Positions 1 to 9,036 of a stretch of DNA of 64,000 nt are shown piece by piece. Both the position numbers and the translations under genes were made by a program. Numbering within the stretch: position 1 is the stretch's first letter; each line of letters opens with the position of its first letter. Location: NCBI RefSeq assembly GCF_049562855.1, contig NZ_CP186925.1, positions 2,418,001 to 2,482,000 on the forward strand, given 5' to 3'. The notes below the pieces were generated by a model, which saw nothing but the letters and a program-made list of their open reading frames with translations, did not search any database and had not been told where the DNA came from. The stretch is from Ruminococcus_C callidus. Its GTDB lineage: Bacteria > Bacillota > Clostridia > Oscillospirales > Ruminococcaceae.

Positions 1-905
1 AAGCACTGAAACAGTACATCTCTGAACAATGCGGTAAAGTTGCACCAGAAGGCTATTATAACAGCTTGATTCGCCGCTACTCCAGAAGCCTGTTTGAAAT
101 ATTGATTTCCACACCCTTTGGAAACATCGCAAGATATAAAAAATTTGATGACGACCGACGCAACTTCTACAGCATCTCTCTGTTTACAGATGAAGAAAAT
201 CCGCAGATCCAGCCGGACAAACAGTCGATGCACTATCAGATCTTATTTCATCAGCAAATCAATTCCAACAATGACCCGCAAAGCAATTCTTTGAACGATG
301 CAATTGTAAAGGTGGAATCTGTGACAAACGAAGTGATCGCAGTTAACAGCCCGCTGTACCACAATCTGCAAAACTTCTGTGAAAAGCATCCGAACAATGC
401 ACTCGCCGAACTGGACACCCTTCTGGCTCAACTCCCACCGGTTGAAACGGCAGATGCCAATGCAATTCCACTCTTTGCCATTCAGGAAAATCCAGCAGTC
501 ACCAAGCTGAATCAGCTGCTGGAACATGCACTACAGGAAAGTCCAAATTCCGCTGAAAGCCAGTTGACAGAAAGAGCATATGCGCAGTTCTTTCAGAACT
601 ACAGAAAAACAATTGAAAAGATTCCGAGCGAGTTCAACCAGGATGTCTGCATCCTGAAGAACATTTTAAACGAACAGGTCATGAATGCGGTTTCCATTGA
701 AATTCCTTTCTTGGATCTGGTAAAGCAGGATATTATCAGCTTACAAAAAAGTCTGGAAACTGCGGCATTCACCTCGTTCATCAACATGGAAAAGGCACAT
801 ATTTTAGAGGAAAAATACAATCAGCTGAATGCAGAGAATGAAAATCGGAAACGCAGGCTGGAAATCATTCGGGAAATCGACCGGATTCTCGCTGCGGAGG
901 ACTAA
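1..905 (+). CDS. Unknown coiled-coil protein of the TerY-P operon (5' end outside window)
   Basis: The frame is open from the first bases (codons begin at base 3), so the TTG at 66 is not the start and the gene begins upstream. About 300 residues are visible. I do not recognise a family. The C-terminal 60 residues are rich in Glu, Lys, Asn and Arg with heptad-like spacing (ending in RILAAED) and look like a coiled coil. It lies 18 bases before the kinase on the same strand, so it is probably the first visible gene of the kinase/vWA/phosphatase operon. It may be a scaffold or a substrate of that system; this is inferred from position only. Confidence 0.7.
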   Translation, partial: ALKQYISEQCGKVAPEGYYNSLIRRYSRSLFEILISTPFGNIARYKKFDDDRRNFYSISLFTDEENPQIQPDKQSMHYQILFHQQINSNNDPQSNSLNDAIVKVESVTNEVIAVNSPLYHNLQNFCEKHPNNALAELDTLLAQLPPVETADANAIPLFAIQENPAVTKLNQLLEHALQESPNSAESQLTERAYAQFFQNYRKTIEKIPSEFNQDVCILKNILNEQVMNAVSIEIPFLDLVKQDIISLQKSLETAAFTSFINMEKAHILEEKYNQLNAENENRKRRLEIIREIDRILAAED

Positions 906-923
906 GGAAAAGGAGATAGAAAA

Positions 924-2204
924 ATGTCTGAATTGCAAGCAGGAATGCAAATTGAATTAGATGATAACATGGGAACGATTCAAATCGTCCGGAAATTAGG
1001 AGAGGGCGGCCAGGGATATGTCTATCTGGTGGACTATCTCGGAAACCAGATGGCATTGAAATGGTACAAAAAAGGTTCGATAAAGGACATGGAGGGATTT
1101 CGCAAGAACCTGCAAAACAACATCCGGGAACAGGCTCCCACAGACTCATTCCTGTGGCCCGTTGCCATCACCCGTATGTACTACGATACATTTGGCTACA
1201 TTATGAAACTGCGCCCCGATAACTACTATGACTTTTCTGATTTCCTGATCGGAAAGATTGACTTTTCCAGTGTTCACACGCTGCTGAATGCAGCCATCAA
1301 CATTGTAGAGAGTTTCCGGATTCTGCATAACCGTGGATTCTCCTATCAGGATTTGAATGACGGCAACTTCTTCCTGAACCCTGAAACCGGAGATGTCCTG
1401 ATCTGCGATAACGACAACGTTTCCCAGTTTGGAGAAAAGTCCGGGATTGCTGGAAAATGCAGATACATGGCACCATCTATCGTTGTAGGAAGAAAGACGC
1501 CGGATAAGAGAACCGACCAGTTTTCTCTTGCCGTTGTCCTTTTCCTGCTTCTGCTGAGAAACCACCCTCTGGAGGGCGAGCAGACGCAGAGCAAGGCCGT
1601 CATGACGGAACAACGACAGAAGCGCTATTACGGAGAATCCCCTGTTTTCATTGCCGACCCCAAGGATGCGTCCAACCGTCCGGTAAAGGGCGTGCACAAT
1701 AACTTCCTGATGAGATGGCCGCAGATGCCGGTATATATTCAGAATACCTTTATCAAGGCTTTCAGCAAGGAAGTCATGTGCGAAGACAAAATGGGAATCA
1801 CGGAAAAGGAGTGGCTGCAAAATCTGCTTCGGTTCCAGTCGGAAGTCATCATCTGTCCCAATTGCGGAAAAGAAACCAGATATACCACTGAAAATGCAAC
1901 GTGTATGTGCTGTCATCAGCCAATCACGCACATTGGCTGGATCCAGACACAATATTTCCGCATTCCGATTTTCCCCAAGCAGGAGATTGTTACAGCCTAC
2001 ATCACAGATTGCTACGACCAAAACGAATGCCGGACAGTTACAGCAAAGGTCGTACAGAATAAAACCAAAACCAAAATTGCACTCATGAACAAGTCCGGCG
2101 AATCTTGGCGGATCAACAATGAAACTGTCGCTCCCGGAGAGCGTGTTCTGATTCAAAAGGGAATCCGCATTCAAATCAAAAATGAGTATATGGAAATCAA
2201 ATAA
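924..2204 (+). CDS. Ser/Thr protein kinase with C-terminal zinc ribbon (TerY-P triad)
   Basis: The 426-residue protein has a glycine-rich loop at residues 26-31 (GEGGQG), the ATP-binding Lys at K46 in MALKWY, a catalytic loop YQDLNDGN in place of HRDLKxxN, and DND in place of DFG. After the kinase domain come CPNC and CMCC pairs forming a zinc ribbon, then about 90 residues of beta-rich sequence that could be FHA-like. The start ATG follows AAGGAG. Known TerY-P loci encode a kinase, a PP2C phosphatase and a vWA protein together, exactly as here. The likely role is phosphorylation of a stress-response complex. Its substrate is unknown. Confidence 0.88.
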   Translation: MSELQAGMQIELDDNMGTIQIVRKLGEGGQGYVYLVDYLGNQMALKWYKKGSIKDMEGFRKNLQNNIREQAPTDSFLWPVAITRMYYDTFGYIMKLRPDNYYDFSDFLIGKIDFSSVHTLLNAAINIVESFRILHNRGFSYQDLNDGNFFLNPETGDVLICDNDNVSQFGEKSGIAGKCRYMAPSIVVGRKTPDKRTDQFSLAVVLFLLLLRNHPLEGEQTQSKAVMTEQRQKRYYGESPVFIADPKDASNRPVKGVHNNFLMRWPQMPVYIQNTFIKAFSKEVMCEDKMGITEKEWLQNLLRFQSEVIICPNCGKETRYTTENATCMCCHQPITHIGWIQTQYFRIPIFPKQEIVTAYITDCYDQNECRTVTAKVVQNKTKTKIALMNKSGESWRINNETVAPGERVLIQKGIRIQIKNEYMEIK

Positions 2205-2223
2205 CAGAAGAGGAGACTAGACT

Positions 2224-3072
2224 ATGTCTGAAAATCTAAGCAGTTTTCTGGGAAATGCAGAGAGCATCCCGAAAAGAGTCATGCCGATCTTTTTCCTGAT
2301 CGATACCTCCGGAAGCATGGAGGGCAAAAAAATCGGTGCCGTCAATTCTGCAATCGAGGAACTGATTCCGGATCTGCGGCATCTTTCCGAATCGCAGGCA
2401 GATTCCGAAATCAAACTGAGCGTGTTGAAATTTTCCACCGGCTGTGAATGGGTCACGCCTGCTCTGATGTCTCTGGACGCCTTTGATGATTGGGAACCGC
2501 TGGACGCCAACGGCCTGACCGATCTGGGAGCTGCATTTCTGGAGCTGAACGACAAGCTGTCCAAAAATGGATTCATGGACCGAGGCGCAGCATCTTCCGG
2601 ATTTTATGCGCCTGTCATCCTGCTCCTCTCTGACGGCGAGCCAACAGATGACTACCTCACTGCACTGAAAAAGCTACAGCAAAATAAGTGGTATCAGGCT
2701 GCGTTGAAAATTGCAATTGCAATCGGCGAAGATGCCAACCGGGAAGTGCTGAAAAAAGCAATTCGCAATGTTGAACTTCTGTTTACCGTAAATGACATTG
2801 GAAGCCTCAAAAAGATCATCCGTTTCATTGCAGTCACCTCCTCACAGATCGCAAGCACCTCTGCAACGGTTTCCGAGGATTCTGCGGAAGCACCGGCAGA
2901 TGTGAAGGACGTCCGTTCTACGTCTGCGGAACATCAGATGGCGGAAGCCGCAAAGGTTATGCTGGAAGAAGAAAAGGAATCTGCATACAGCAGTATAGAA
3001 AGCACCGAAGAATCGCCCGAACCGATGATACTGGGTTCGGATGATTCCGATGATGATGACGAATGGGATTAA
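2224..3072 (+). CDS. von Willebrand factor A domain protein, TerY-like
   Basis: A 282-residue soluble protein. The MIDAS metal-binding motif DTSGS lies near residue 25 in FFLIDTSGSMEGKK, with further vWA features (LTDLGAAF, LLLSDGEPTDD). The domain ends near residue 200. The remaining 80 residues are low complexity and very acidic, ending SDDSDDDDEWD. The start has GAGGAG upstream. The gene is between the kinase and the phosphatase, the usual TerY-P order, so it probably acts as a metal-dependent protein-binding hub whose partners are phosphorylated and dephosphorylated. The acidic Trp-containing tail is echoed in the phosphatase. Confidence 0.88.
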   Translation: MSENLSSFLGNAESIPKRVMPIFFLIDTSGSMEGKKIGAVNSAIEELIPDLRHLSESQADSEIKLSVLKFSTGCEWVTPALMSLDAFDDWEPLDANGLTDLGAAFLELNDKLSKNGFMDRGAASSGFYAPVILLLSDGEPTDDYLTALKKLQQNKWYQAALKIAIAIGEDANREVLKKAIRNVELLFTVNDIGSLKKIIRFIAVTSSQIASTSATVSEDSAEAPADVKDVRSTSAEHQMAEAAKVMLEEEKESAYSSIESTEESPEPMILGSDDSDDDDEWD

Positions 3073-3075
3073 ACA

Positions 3076-4539
3076 ATGATGATGTACGAAGGATTTGCCG
3101 TTTCAGAAAAGGGCTATCAGCATATCTTGAACCATACCGTATGCCAAGACAGTACACAATATCTGCAGGATGCGGACTGTGTCGTTGCAACTGTGGCAGA
3201 CGGTCACGGCAGCAAGCAGTACTTCCGGAGCGACCGAGGTTCCCGCTTTGCCGCAGAGATCGCTTGCAATAAGATTCGGGAATTTCTAAAATCAATCACC
3301 TTTCCGTTTCCAGACTCCAAAACGAAAAAAAGTGTGGTGACACAGCTGATCCACAGCATCATTACGGAATGGCATATTGCCGTGAGAAATGACCTGATCA
3401 AATCCCCTTTCACGCCGAACGAACTGGAGAGAGTGCCGGAAAAGTACCAGAAAACCTTTCAATTTTTCACCGAGGAAAACTACAGAGCACATACGGAAAG
3501 CGAGGTCTCAGACCTGATACAAAAGGAGCATTCTCACGTACAGAAAGCCTACGGTACTACTCTAATTGCGGTCGGGTTATGCAAATCCTACGCCATCGGT
3601 CTGCACATCGGCGATGGGAAATGCGTTGCCCTATACGAGGACGGGACCATGGACGAGCCGATTCCATGGGATGAGAACTGCCATTTGAACCGCTGCACTT
3701 CCATTTGCGATAAAAATGCAGCCAGTGAATTTCGCTGCCACATCTGGGACAACCAGATTCCCGTTGCCATTTTTCTAGGAACGGACGGTATCGATGATAC
3801 ATTTGCCGAGATGCTGCACTCTTTTTACCGCAACGTTGCACTTGATTTTTTACACGACAATTTCCGAAAGCGAACAGAAATGCTGCAAGCCAATCTTGCA
3901 AACATCTCCAAATCCGGCAGTCATGACGATGTTTCCATTGCGGGGATTCTGGATGTACAGAAGTTATCCGCTATCGAACAAACCTTACAACAGATCACAA
4001 AATTGGAGACGCTAACTGCACAGAAAAAGCATTTGCAGGACACCATTCAGGAATTGCAGTTCCAGCTGGAAAAGATACAGCGCCTTTTGTCACAATCGGC
4101 TGAAACGCCGGAAACCGAGGAAAAAATCAAGCGGTATCTGGAAAAGAAACGTAAAATCGAGGAAAAGCTCTCTGAACAGCAGCAGAAGCTGGCAGGTGTC
4201 ACACGGGATATTGCAGCAGTGCAAAGAGGCTGGGAAGAAAAAGACGATGCTTCTGGTCAGGTGCAAGCTGCTGATACAGAGGAGAAAACACAAGACAACG
4301 CTGCAATCTGTCCCACGGTTTCAGAGGATGACCGGTCACAGGAAATCACAGCGCAGCAAGATGCACAGGAAGCCCACATTCCCGCCTGTGAAACAGAAAC
4401 CGCATCCGCACAGCCAGAGGAATTCTCTCTGGATGCAGCAGAACCGGATTCGGCAGAAAGCGACAATGCCGGCGAAGTAAATGACGCAGTTCCGGAAGAG
4501 ATCATCAGCGAAAGCGAAAATGAATGGGAAGAGGAGTGA
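3076..4539 (+). CDS. PP2C-family protein phosphatase with coiled-coil and acidic tail
   Basis: A 487-residue protein. PP2C metal-binding motifs are visible: VADGHGS near residue 37, IGDGK near 180, FLGTDGIDD near 237 and SGSHDDVS near 283. Residues 300-390 form a long Gln/Glu/Lys coiled coil, then an acidic tail ending in SENEWEEE. It starts 3 bases after the vWA stop with no good ribosome site, so it is probably translationally coupled to the vWA gene. Two more in-frame ATG codons follow the first, so the exact start is uncertain by two residues. It is the expected counterpart of the upstream kinase. Confidence 0.87.
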   Translation: MMMYEGFAVSEKGYQHILNHTVCQDSTQYLQDADCVVATVADGHGSKQYFRSDRGSRFAAEIACNKIREFLKSITFPFPDSKTKKSVVTQLIHSIITEWHIAVRNDLIKSPFTPNELERVPEKYQKTFQFFTEENYRAHTESEVSDLIQKEHSHVQKAYGTTLIAVGLCKSYAIGLHIGDGKCVALYEDGTMDEPIPWDENCHLNRCTSICDKNAASEFRCHIWDNQIPVAIFLGTDGIDDTFAEMLHSFYRNVALDFLHDNFRKRTEMLQANLANISKSGSHDDVSIAGILDVQKLSAIEQTLQQITKLETLTAQKKHLQDTIQELQFQLEKIQRLLSQSAETPETEEKIKRYLEKKRKIEEKLSEQQQKLAGVTRDIAAVQRGWEEKDDASGQVQAADTEEKTQDNAAICPTVSEDDRSQEITAQQDAQEAHIPACETETASAQPEEFSLDAAEPDSAESDNAGEVNDAVPEEIISESENEWEEE

Positions 4540-4544
4540 GAAAC

Positions 4545-4901
4545 ATGGCGATCAAAGAGGCACACATTGTTCTTGCACGCTGCCCCCAGTGCAACCGGCA
4601 CTTATACGGCATCCGAGTCGAAAAGCAGCCAGACCACTGGGCACTGACATGGGCGTTCCCGATTGACGAGAGCAAAGCAAAATCGGAGGGTTACGACGAA
4701 ACTGTTTTGAACGGAACGTTTCACCCGTCCCCCAATTATAACGGCTGTCCCTTTTGCGGAACCAAAACTTTTTTACACTGTCCACGCTGTTCCAAGATTA
4801 CCTGCTACCATGGGGAATCCTATGCAACGTGTGCCTGGTGCGGATTATCCGGGGAAACAAAAGCACAAAACAACATGTCGCTAAAAGGCGGCAGTATGTG
4901 A
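4545..4901 (+). CDS. Small multi-zinc-ribbon protein, TerY-C-like
   Basis: I place the start at ATG 4545, 9 bases after the GAGGAG that overlaps the phosphatase stop, rather than at the earlier in-frame ATG 4524. The 118-residue protein has four CxxC knuckles (CPQC, CPFC, CPRC, CAWC), suggesting two zinc ribbons. Zinc-binding TerY-C-type proteins or domains accompany TerY-P triads, so it is likely an accessory binding module. No catalytic motif is seen. Confidence 0.75.
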   Translation: MAIKEAHIVLARCPQCNRHLYGIRVEKQPDHWALTWAFPIDESKAKSEGYDETVLNGTFHPSPNYNGCPFCGTKTFLHCPRCSKITCYHGESYATCAWCGLSGETKAQNNMSLKGGSM

Positions 4902-4919
4902 GAAAAGAGGAATCTGATT

Positions 4920-6899
4920 ATGAAGTGCAGCAAATGCAATAAGACATGGAGCTTGTTTGACGAAAAATTGTCAGATAAGCAGCATTGTCCCCATTGCAAA
5001 GAAAAATTTATCTCTAAGTTCCAGTATTTCGATTCGGTTTCGGAGGGAATTGCCTACTGTCTGGAAATGGGCGGAAAGGAAATCCTGAAAAACAAATCCA
5101 AAATGAACGCCTACATCAATGACCTGATGGGCAATGATTTTCCGGATCACAATCTGGTGAAAAACGCCATCGACAGCGACATTGGTTCGATTCTGATCGA
5201 TGCAGACGAAAAGGACGAAAAAGCAAAACAGGCTGCCGTACAGCAGGCCATTGGCAGACTGATTCGTGAATTCTCGACAGAGAAAAAGAAAGCCGAAGAA
5301 GTTGTCACGTATTTTACAGACGCACTGCAATGGAAACTTCCCGCAGCGGCAGCGGAAAAAACAGGGGCTGTGAATGCAACAGCGATTCCGGCTGCACCGA
5401 AGCCCGCTGCAAAAGCCGCCGCACCGCCGGCACAGGAACAGCAGCCGGCAGTGTCGAATGCTTCTCGGACAAGCCCGAATCCGGCAAGTCAAAATGCAAC
5501 ATTTTCACCTGCTGCACCCGGAACTGCAGCACCTCAGAATGCTGCAATCGCCGGTCAGCCAAATCCTACTGCAACTCCAAACGGACAGAATCCTCGGCAG
5601 CAAGCACCGAACGCTACCTTTCAGGGTGCACAGCCCTATCCTGTCCCGCCGGTGCCGAACGGACAGGCTTATCCCAACGGAACGATTGCACCGCAAAATG
5701 CAAACGGCGCACTTCAAAATAATCCCAACGGCACTCTGAATCCGGAAAATGCTGCCGTCAAAAAGAAAAAGAAGTCGCCGCTTGGCTGCCTGATCGCAAT
5801 CCTGATTCTGCTGCTGCTTCTCGCCGGATTGGTCATCTGGTATCTGATGAGCCACAAAAATGAACCGGAGCAAACGGTGTCCACTCCTGCCATCGTCGCC
5901 GAAGTCGAAGAGAGCAGCGAAGCATCCACCGAACCGGAAACAGAATCCAAAGAAGAGACCACAGAAAAAGCGACAGAGACAGAGTGCACAACGGAAGCAA
6001 CAGAGGAACAGACAACAGAGAAAACAGCTGGCAATACGGCAACTTATGGAGTAAAATCTTTAGCACATTTTAATACACATGATGGAACATATAAAATTCA
6101 ATATAATCCGGTAAACAATAGAATCTACTATATGCAAGACGAAGCTAAAATCATGTATTACGACCTGAATACAAATAAAACAGAAACAGCGGTTGATTTA
6201 TCCGAAAGCGATTACCGAGATGCATTCAAAACATATGGGGTGAATCCGTATACCGGAAAGCTTTACCTGAATGTTCAGAATGAAAATATTGGTATTTACG
6301 ATGTAGAGGCAGATAAAAGTGTATGCTATATAGAAGAGTCTTACAACGTTGTTTCGCCAACAGCTTTTACTTTTTTGTCAGAAAATGAAGCCTTTACAAA
6401 TGGATATCAATTTTCTTTGGATACGGGTGATGTTCTCGCTTCCGGAAAAGTTCCTTATGTAGGTTATCCTTCCTTCTCTTATCCTTTTTTGTATAATGAT
6501 GAATATTATTATTTGACTGCTCTTTCAAGCAGCGTTGATGATAAAATTAGTATTGTAAAAACGACACAGCTGCTAACTTCGGACGGAGAATATTCTGAAA
6601 AAATAAAAACAAACATTGATGAAAATCCGTTCTTTGTAGACACAGATGCCGTGTATTACATGACAGAAGACCATTCCATCTATCAGGTGAATCTTGACTA
6701 TCAGGAATCTGATACAGGTGCCTTAAATAAAAAAAGTGACGAAAACCATGATATCCTAATCATAGATGGCAAAGACATCGAAAACTCCGGCACCAATTAT
6801 CTCAGCGACAACATTGTAGCTTTCACCAAAATTGACGACTCCACATTCGCCGTTCTGGACGGTCTGGATAACTCCCTGAAATTGGTTTCGGCAAAGTAA
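4920..6899 (+). CDS. Zinc-ribbon single-pass membrane protein with extracellular sensor-like domain
   Basis: A 659-residue protein. An N-terminal zinc ribbon (CSKC and CPHC) is followed by a helical region to about residue 130, then a long Ala/Pro/Asn/Gln-rich linker, a KKKKK stop and one membrane segment at about residues 286-308. The positive-inside rule puts the zinc ribbon in the cytoplasm. Outside are a Glu/Thr-rich stalk and a 280-residue domain rich in short YY/YD strands, resembling bacterial beta-propeller (DUF5050-like) modules. Base composition falls sharply near 6040, at the stalk/domain border, suggesting a domain swap. It ends the operon and could pass an outside signal to the kinase/phosphatase pair. 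Confidence 0.7.
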   Translation: MKCSKCNKTWSLFDEKLSDKQHCPHCKEKFISKFQYFDSVSEGIAYCLEMGGKEILKNKSKMNAYINDLMGNDFPDHNLVKNAIDSDIGSILIDADEKDEKAKQAAVQQAIGRLIREFSTEKKKAEEVVTYFTDALQWKLPAAAAEKTGAVNATAIPAAPKPAAKAAAPPAQEQQPAVSNASRTSPNPASQNATFSPAAPGTAAPQNAAIAGQPNPTATPNGQNPRQQAPNATFQGAQPYPVPPVPNGQAYPNGTIAPQNANGALQNNPNGTLNPENAAVKKKKKSPLGCLIAILILLLLLAGLVIWYLMSHKNEPEQTVSTPAIVAEVEESSEASTEPETESKEETTEKATETECTTEATEEQTTEKTAGNTATYGVKSLAHFNTHDGTYKIQYNPVNNRIYYMQDEAKIMYYDLNTNKTETAVDLSESDYRDAFKTYGVNPYTGKLYLNVQNENIGIYDVEADKSVCYIEESYNVVSPTAFTFLSENEAFTNGYQFSLDTGDVLASGKVPYVGYPSFSYPFLYNDEYYYLTALSSSVDDKISIVKTTQLLTSDGEYSEKIKTNIDENPFFVDTDAVYYMTEDHSIYQVNLDYQESDTGALNKKSDENHDILIIDGKDIENSGTNYLSDNIVAFTKIDDSTFAVLDGLDNSLKLVSAK

Positions 6900-6931
6900 G
6901 CCTTTTCTTACAAATTTCAACCCTATCACAT

Positions 6932-6974
6932 AAAAAATCCGGCAAGGTTTTCCCCCAACCTCACCGGATTTTTT
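6932..6974 (+). terminator. Rho-independent terminator of the TerY-P operon
   Basis: AAAAAATCCGG pairs with CCGGATTTTTT across an imperfect AAGGTT/AACCT inner stem. The flanking A and T runs make it able to act in both directions, ending also the convergent gene at 7004-7714. Confidence 0.8.
6952..6963. repeat. 12-bp direct repeat flanking the 7004-7714 gene (partner at 7859-7870)
   Basis: CCCCCAACCTCA occurs here inside the terminator loop and again, identical and in the same direction, at 7859-7870 just before the next terminator hairpin. The two copies bracket the single reverse-strand gene. Confidence 0.6.
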
Positions 6975-7003
6975 CACATCTCCCCTACTCTATCAGCTTC
7001 CCC

Positions 7004-7714
7004 TTACCGATTCCGCCGCAGCGGCTCCTTTACATAGTATGACTCCGCATCATGCTCCATTCGCAGGTCATATTCCTTGACCGGAACATACAGATTATGC
7101 TCTGGAAAATCCCTTTTCCGCATCGAGATCCATTTCTTGTCATGTTCCGGATGTCTGGGAATTGGAAGCTCCGGCATATTCTTTCGATAGATACACCGAA
7201 TGTTCGGGTGCAGCCATAGATGATTGACGCAAAAGCGATATGTTTCTTCGATATCATCTACATACTTTGCCAGCTGTATGGTACTTTCCGCTTTTTCCTC
7301 AGCCACGGCAATACGAGCAAATGGTTCTGCAAATTGCAGATGATCCCAATCATTTTCCCTGTCACAATTCGACACCACCGGCATGACTTCGTCAATTTTA
7401 TCCTCCGGTATTTGCCGCTTTTTCGGATAATACTGCACAATACAATAGGCTCCCAGCAGACGGTTCAAATCGCAGTATACAGACTCCGCACAAGCCAGCA
7501 AGCCAAAATCCACACACAAATCACGGAATTGACTGCTGCCCCATGTGGTCAGATAGCTAAAGTATTTCACCTCTTCCTGCACAGTCACACCATCCCAAAC
7601 CGCAAGAATCAGTTTCAGATGATAGTCGCAGCAATCCTCGTAAAGCAGATAATCTGTCACCATTGCCTTGTATCCTATTGTAAATTCGTTTGGTTTTCGT
7701 TTTTTCTGAGACAT
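7004..7714 (-). CDS. Unknown 236-residue protein
   Basis: The start is set at the ATG complementary to 7712-7714 because GGGAGG stands just upstream; the open frame continues about 48 codons further without a better site. The protein begins MSQKKRKPNEF and ends LRRNR, is soluble, has many Tyr/Asp/Glu and scattered Cys, and matches no family I know. It is the only reverse-strand gene in the first 12 kb and lies between 12-bp direct repeats and two related terminators, suggesting a later single-gene insertion. Confidence 0.65.
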   Translation of the reverse strand: MSQKKRKPNEFTIGYKAMVTDYLLYEDCCDYHLKLILAVWDGVTVQEEVKYFSYLTTWGSSQFRDLCVDFGLLACAESVYCDLNRLLGAYCIVQYYPKKRQIPEDKIDEVMPVVSNCDRENDWDHLQFAEPFARIAVAEEKAESTIQLAKYVDDIEETYRFCVNHLWLHPNIRCIYRKNMPELPIPRHPEHDKKWISMRKRDFPEHNLYVPVKEYDLRMEHDAESYYVKEPLRRNR

Positions 7715-7883
7715 TGAAAATTCCTCCCGTTTCGTTATTGGCTGCAATGCTTTTGCAACCGCAGTATCAGTATAACACTTTGAATTTTCAGTTTGTAAAA
7801 ACGAGTTGTTTTCGGAAAGGTGCTGCGAAAACCACATCACTTTTCTCACCCGTATCAACCCCCAACCTCAAATATATATTATA

Positions 7884-7929
7884 ATTCCGGTAAGGTAAAT
7901 TCTTTCAGCCTTACCGGAATTTTTGTTTT
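7884..7929 (+). terminator. Terminator hairpin in the leader of the amidoligase gene
   Basis: ATTCCGGTAAGG (7884-7895 region) pairs perfectly with CCTTACCGGAAT (7909-7920), followed by TTTTGTTTTT. No forward gene lies between the divergent gene at 7714 and this hairpin, so it is either the displaced half of the upstream terminator or an attenuator directly before the GGAGG of the amidoligase. Confidence 0.7.
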
Positions 7930-7943
7930 TGGAGGAACTTGAA

Positions 7944-9035
7944 ATGGAAGAAGAAGTAAGAATCTGTGACTACTGCGGAAGAGTGCTTGCGGAGGGAGAA
8001 GGCACACCGGTAGACGATGAGCTGCTCTGCGATGACTGTGTTGAGGAACACTGTGTCACCTGCGACCACTGCGGCGAGACGATCTGGGAACAGAACAGCG
8101 TCTCCGATGAAGACACCTGCCTTTGCCAGGACTGCTTTGATGCCCACTACTATCGATGCGAATCCTACGGGCAGATCGTTCCGGAAAGCATCGTCTGCTG
8201 GCACAGCGACTTGCCCTACTGCGAAAGATGCTTTGACGAATTTGAGGACGAGATCGAGGAGTACGGCTACAAGCCCACACCCATTTTCTACGGAAACGGA
8301 AAGCGATACTTTGGCGTAGAACTGGAAGTGGATGAAGGCGGCAAGGACAACGACAACGCCGCAGCTCTCAAAAGCATCGCCAATGTGCATGAGGAAAATA
8401 TCTACATTAAGTCGGACGGCAGCTTGGAGGATGGCTTTGAAATTGTAAGTCATCCCATGACCTTAGAGTACCACACAGAGGAAATGAACTGGAAAGAAAT
8501 CCTTCGGGAGGCAGTTGCCATGGGCTACCGTTCCCATCAGACATCGACTTGCGGTCTGCACATTCACGTCAATCGCAATGCTTTTGGGGACAATCAAGCA
8601 GAACAGGAAGATGTCATCAGCCGGATTCTGTTCTTTGTGGAAAAGCATTGGAACGAGTTGTTCACATTCAGCCGCAGAAGCAGCTACAACATGAGCCGAT
8701 GGAGTGCAAGATTTGGCTTTGAAAAGACTGGAAAACAAATCCTAGAGAAAGCGAAAAGCGGCTGCAACGGCAGATACGTTGCGGTCAATCTCAATAACTA
8801 CCACACCATTGAGTTTCGCCTGTTCCGAGGGACACTCAAATACAACACTTTCATCGCCACATTGCAGATGGTCAACCACATCTGTGATGCGGCGATTTCT
8901 TTGTCTGAGGAGGGCATCGATGCCATGAGCTGGTCAGAATTTGTAAGTTCCATCGAAGAACCGGAACTGATCCAGTATCTCAAAGAGAGAAGACTGTACA
9001 TCAATGAAGTGGTGACAGAAAGCGAGGAGATGTAA
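7944..9035 (+). CDS. Amidoligase-family enzyme with N-terminal LIM-like zinc modules
   Basis: Start ATG 7944 follows GGAGG at 7931-7935; 363 residues. The first 100 residues hold repeated CxxC treble-clef modules (CDYC, CDDC, CDHC, CQDC, CERC); one site reads CESY, so a ligand seems lost. The rest matches the glutamine-synthetase-like amidoligase family: FGVELEVD near residue 115, KSDGSLEDGFEIVSHP, CGLHIHVNR and IEFRLFRGTL. Family members are predicted to form amide bonds from carboxylates and amines using ATP. Only one base separates it from the amidotransferase gene, which could supply ammonia from glutamine. The substrate is unknown. Confidence 0.85.
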   Translation: MEEEVRICDYCGRVLAEGEGTPVDDELLCDDCVEEHCVTCDHCGETIWEQNSVSDEDTCLCQDCFDAHYYRCESYGQIVPESIVCWHSDLPYCERCFDEFEDEIEEYGYKPTPIFYGNGKRYFGVELEVDEGGKDNDNAAALKSIANVHEENIYIKSDGSLEDGFEIVSHPMTLEYHTEEMNWKEILREAVAMGYRSHQTSTCGLHIHVNRNAFGDNQAEQEDVISRILFFVEKHWNELFTFSRRSSYNMSRWSARFGFEKTGKQILEKAKSGCNGRYVAVNLNNYHTIEFRLFRGTLKYNTFIATLQMVNHICDAAISLSEEGIDAMSWSEFVSSIEEPELIQYLKERRLYINEVVTESEEM

Positions 9036-9036
9036 G

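Noticed and set aside
1146..2174. 342-codon reverse frame across the kinase gene
   Set aside because: It is a shadow of the kinase; no ribosome site and no family features.
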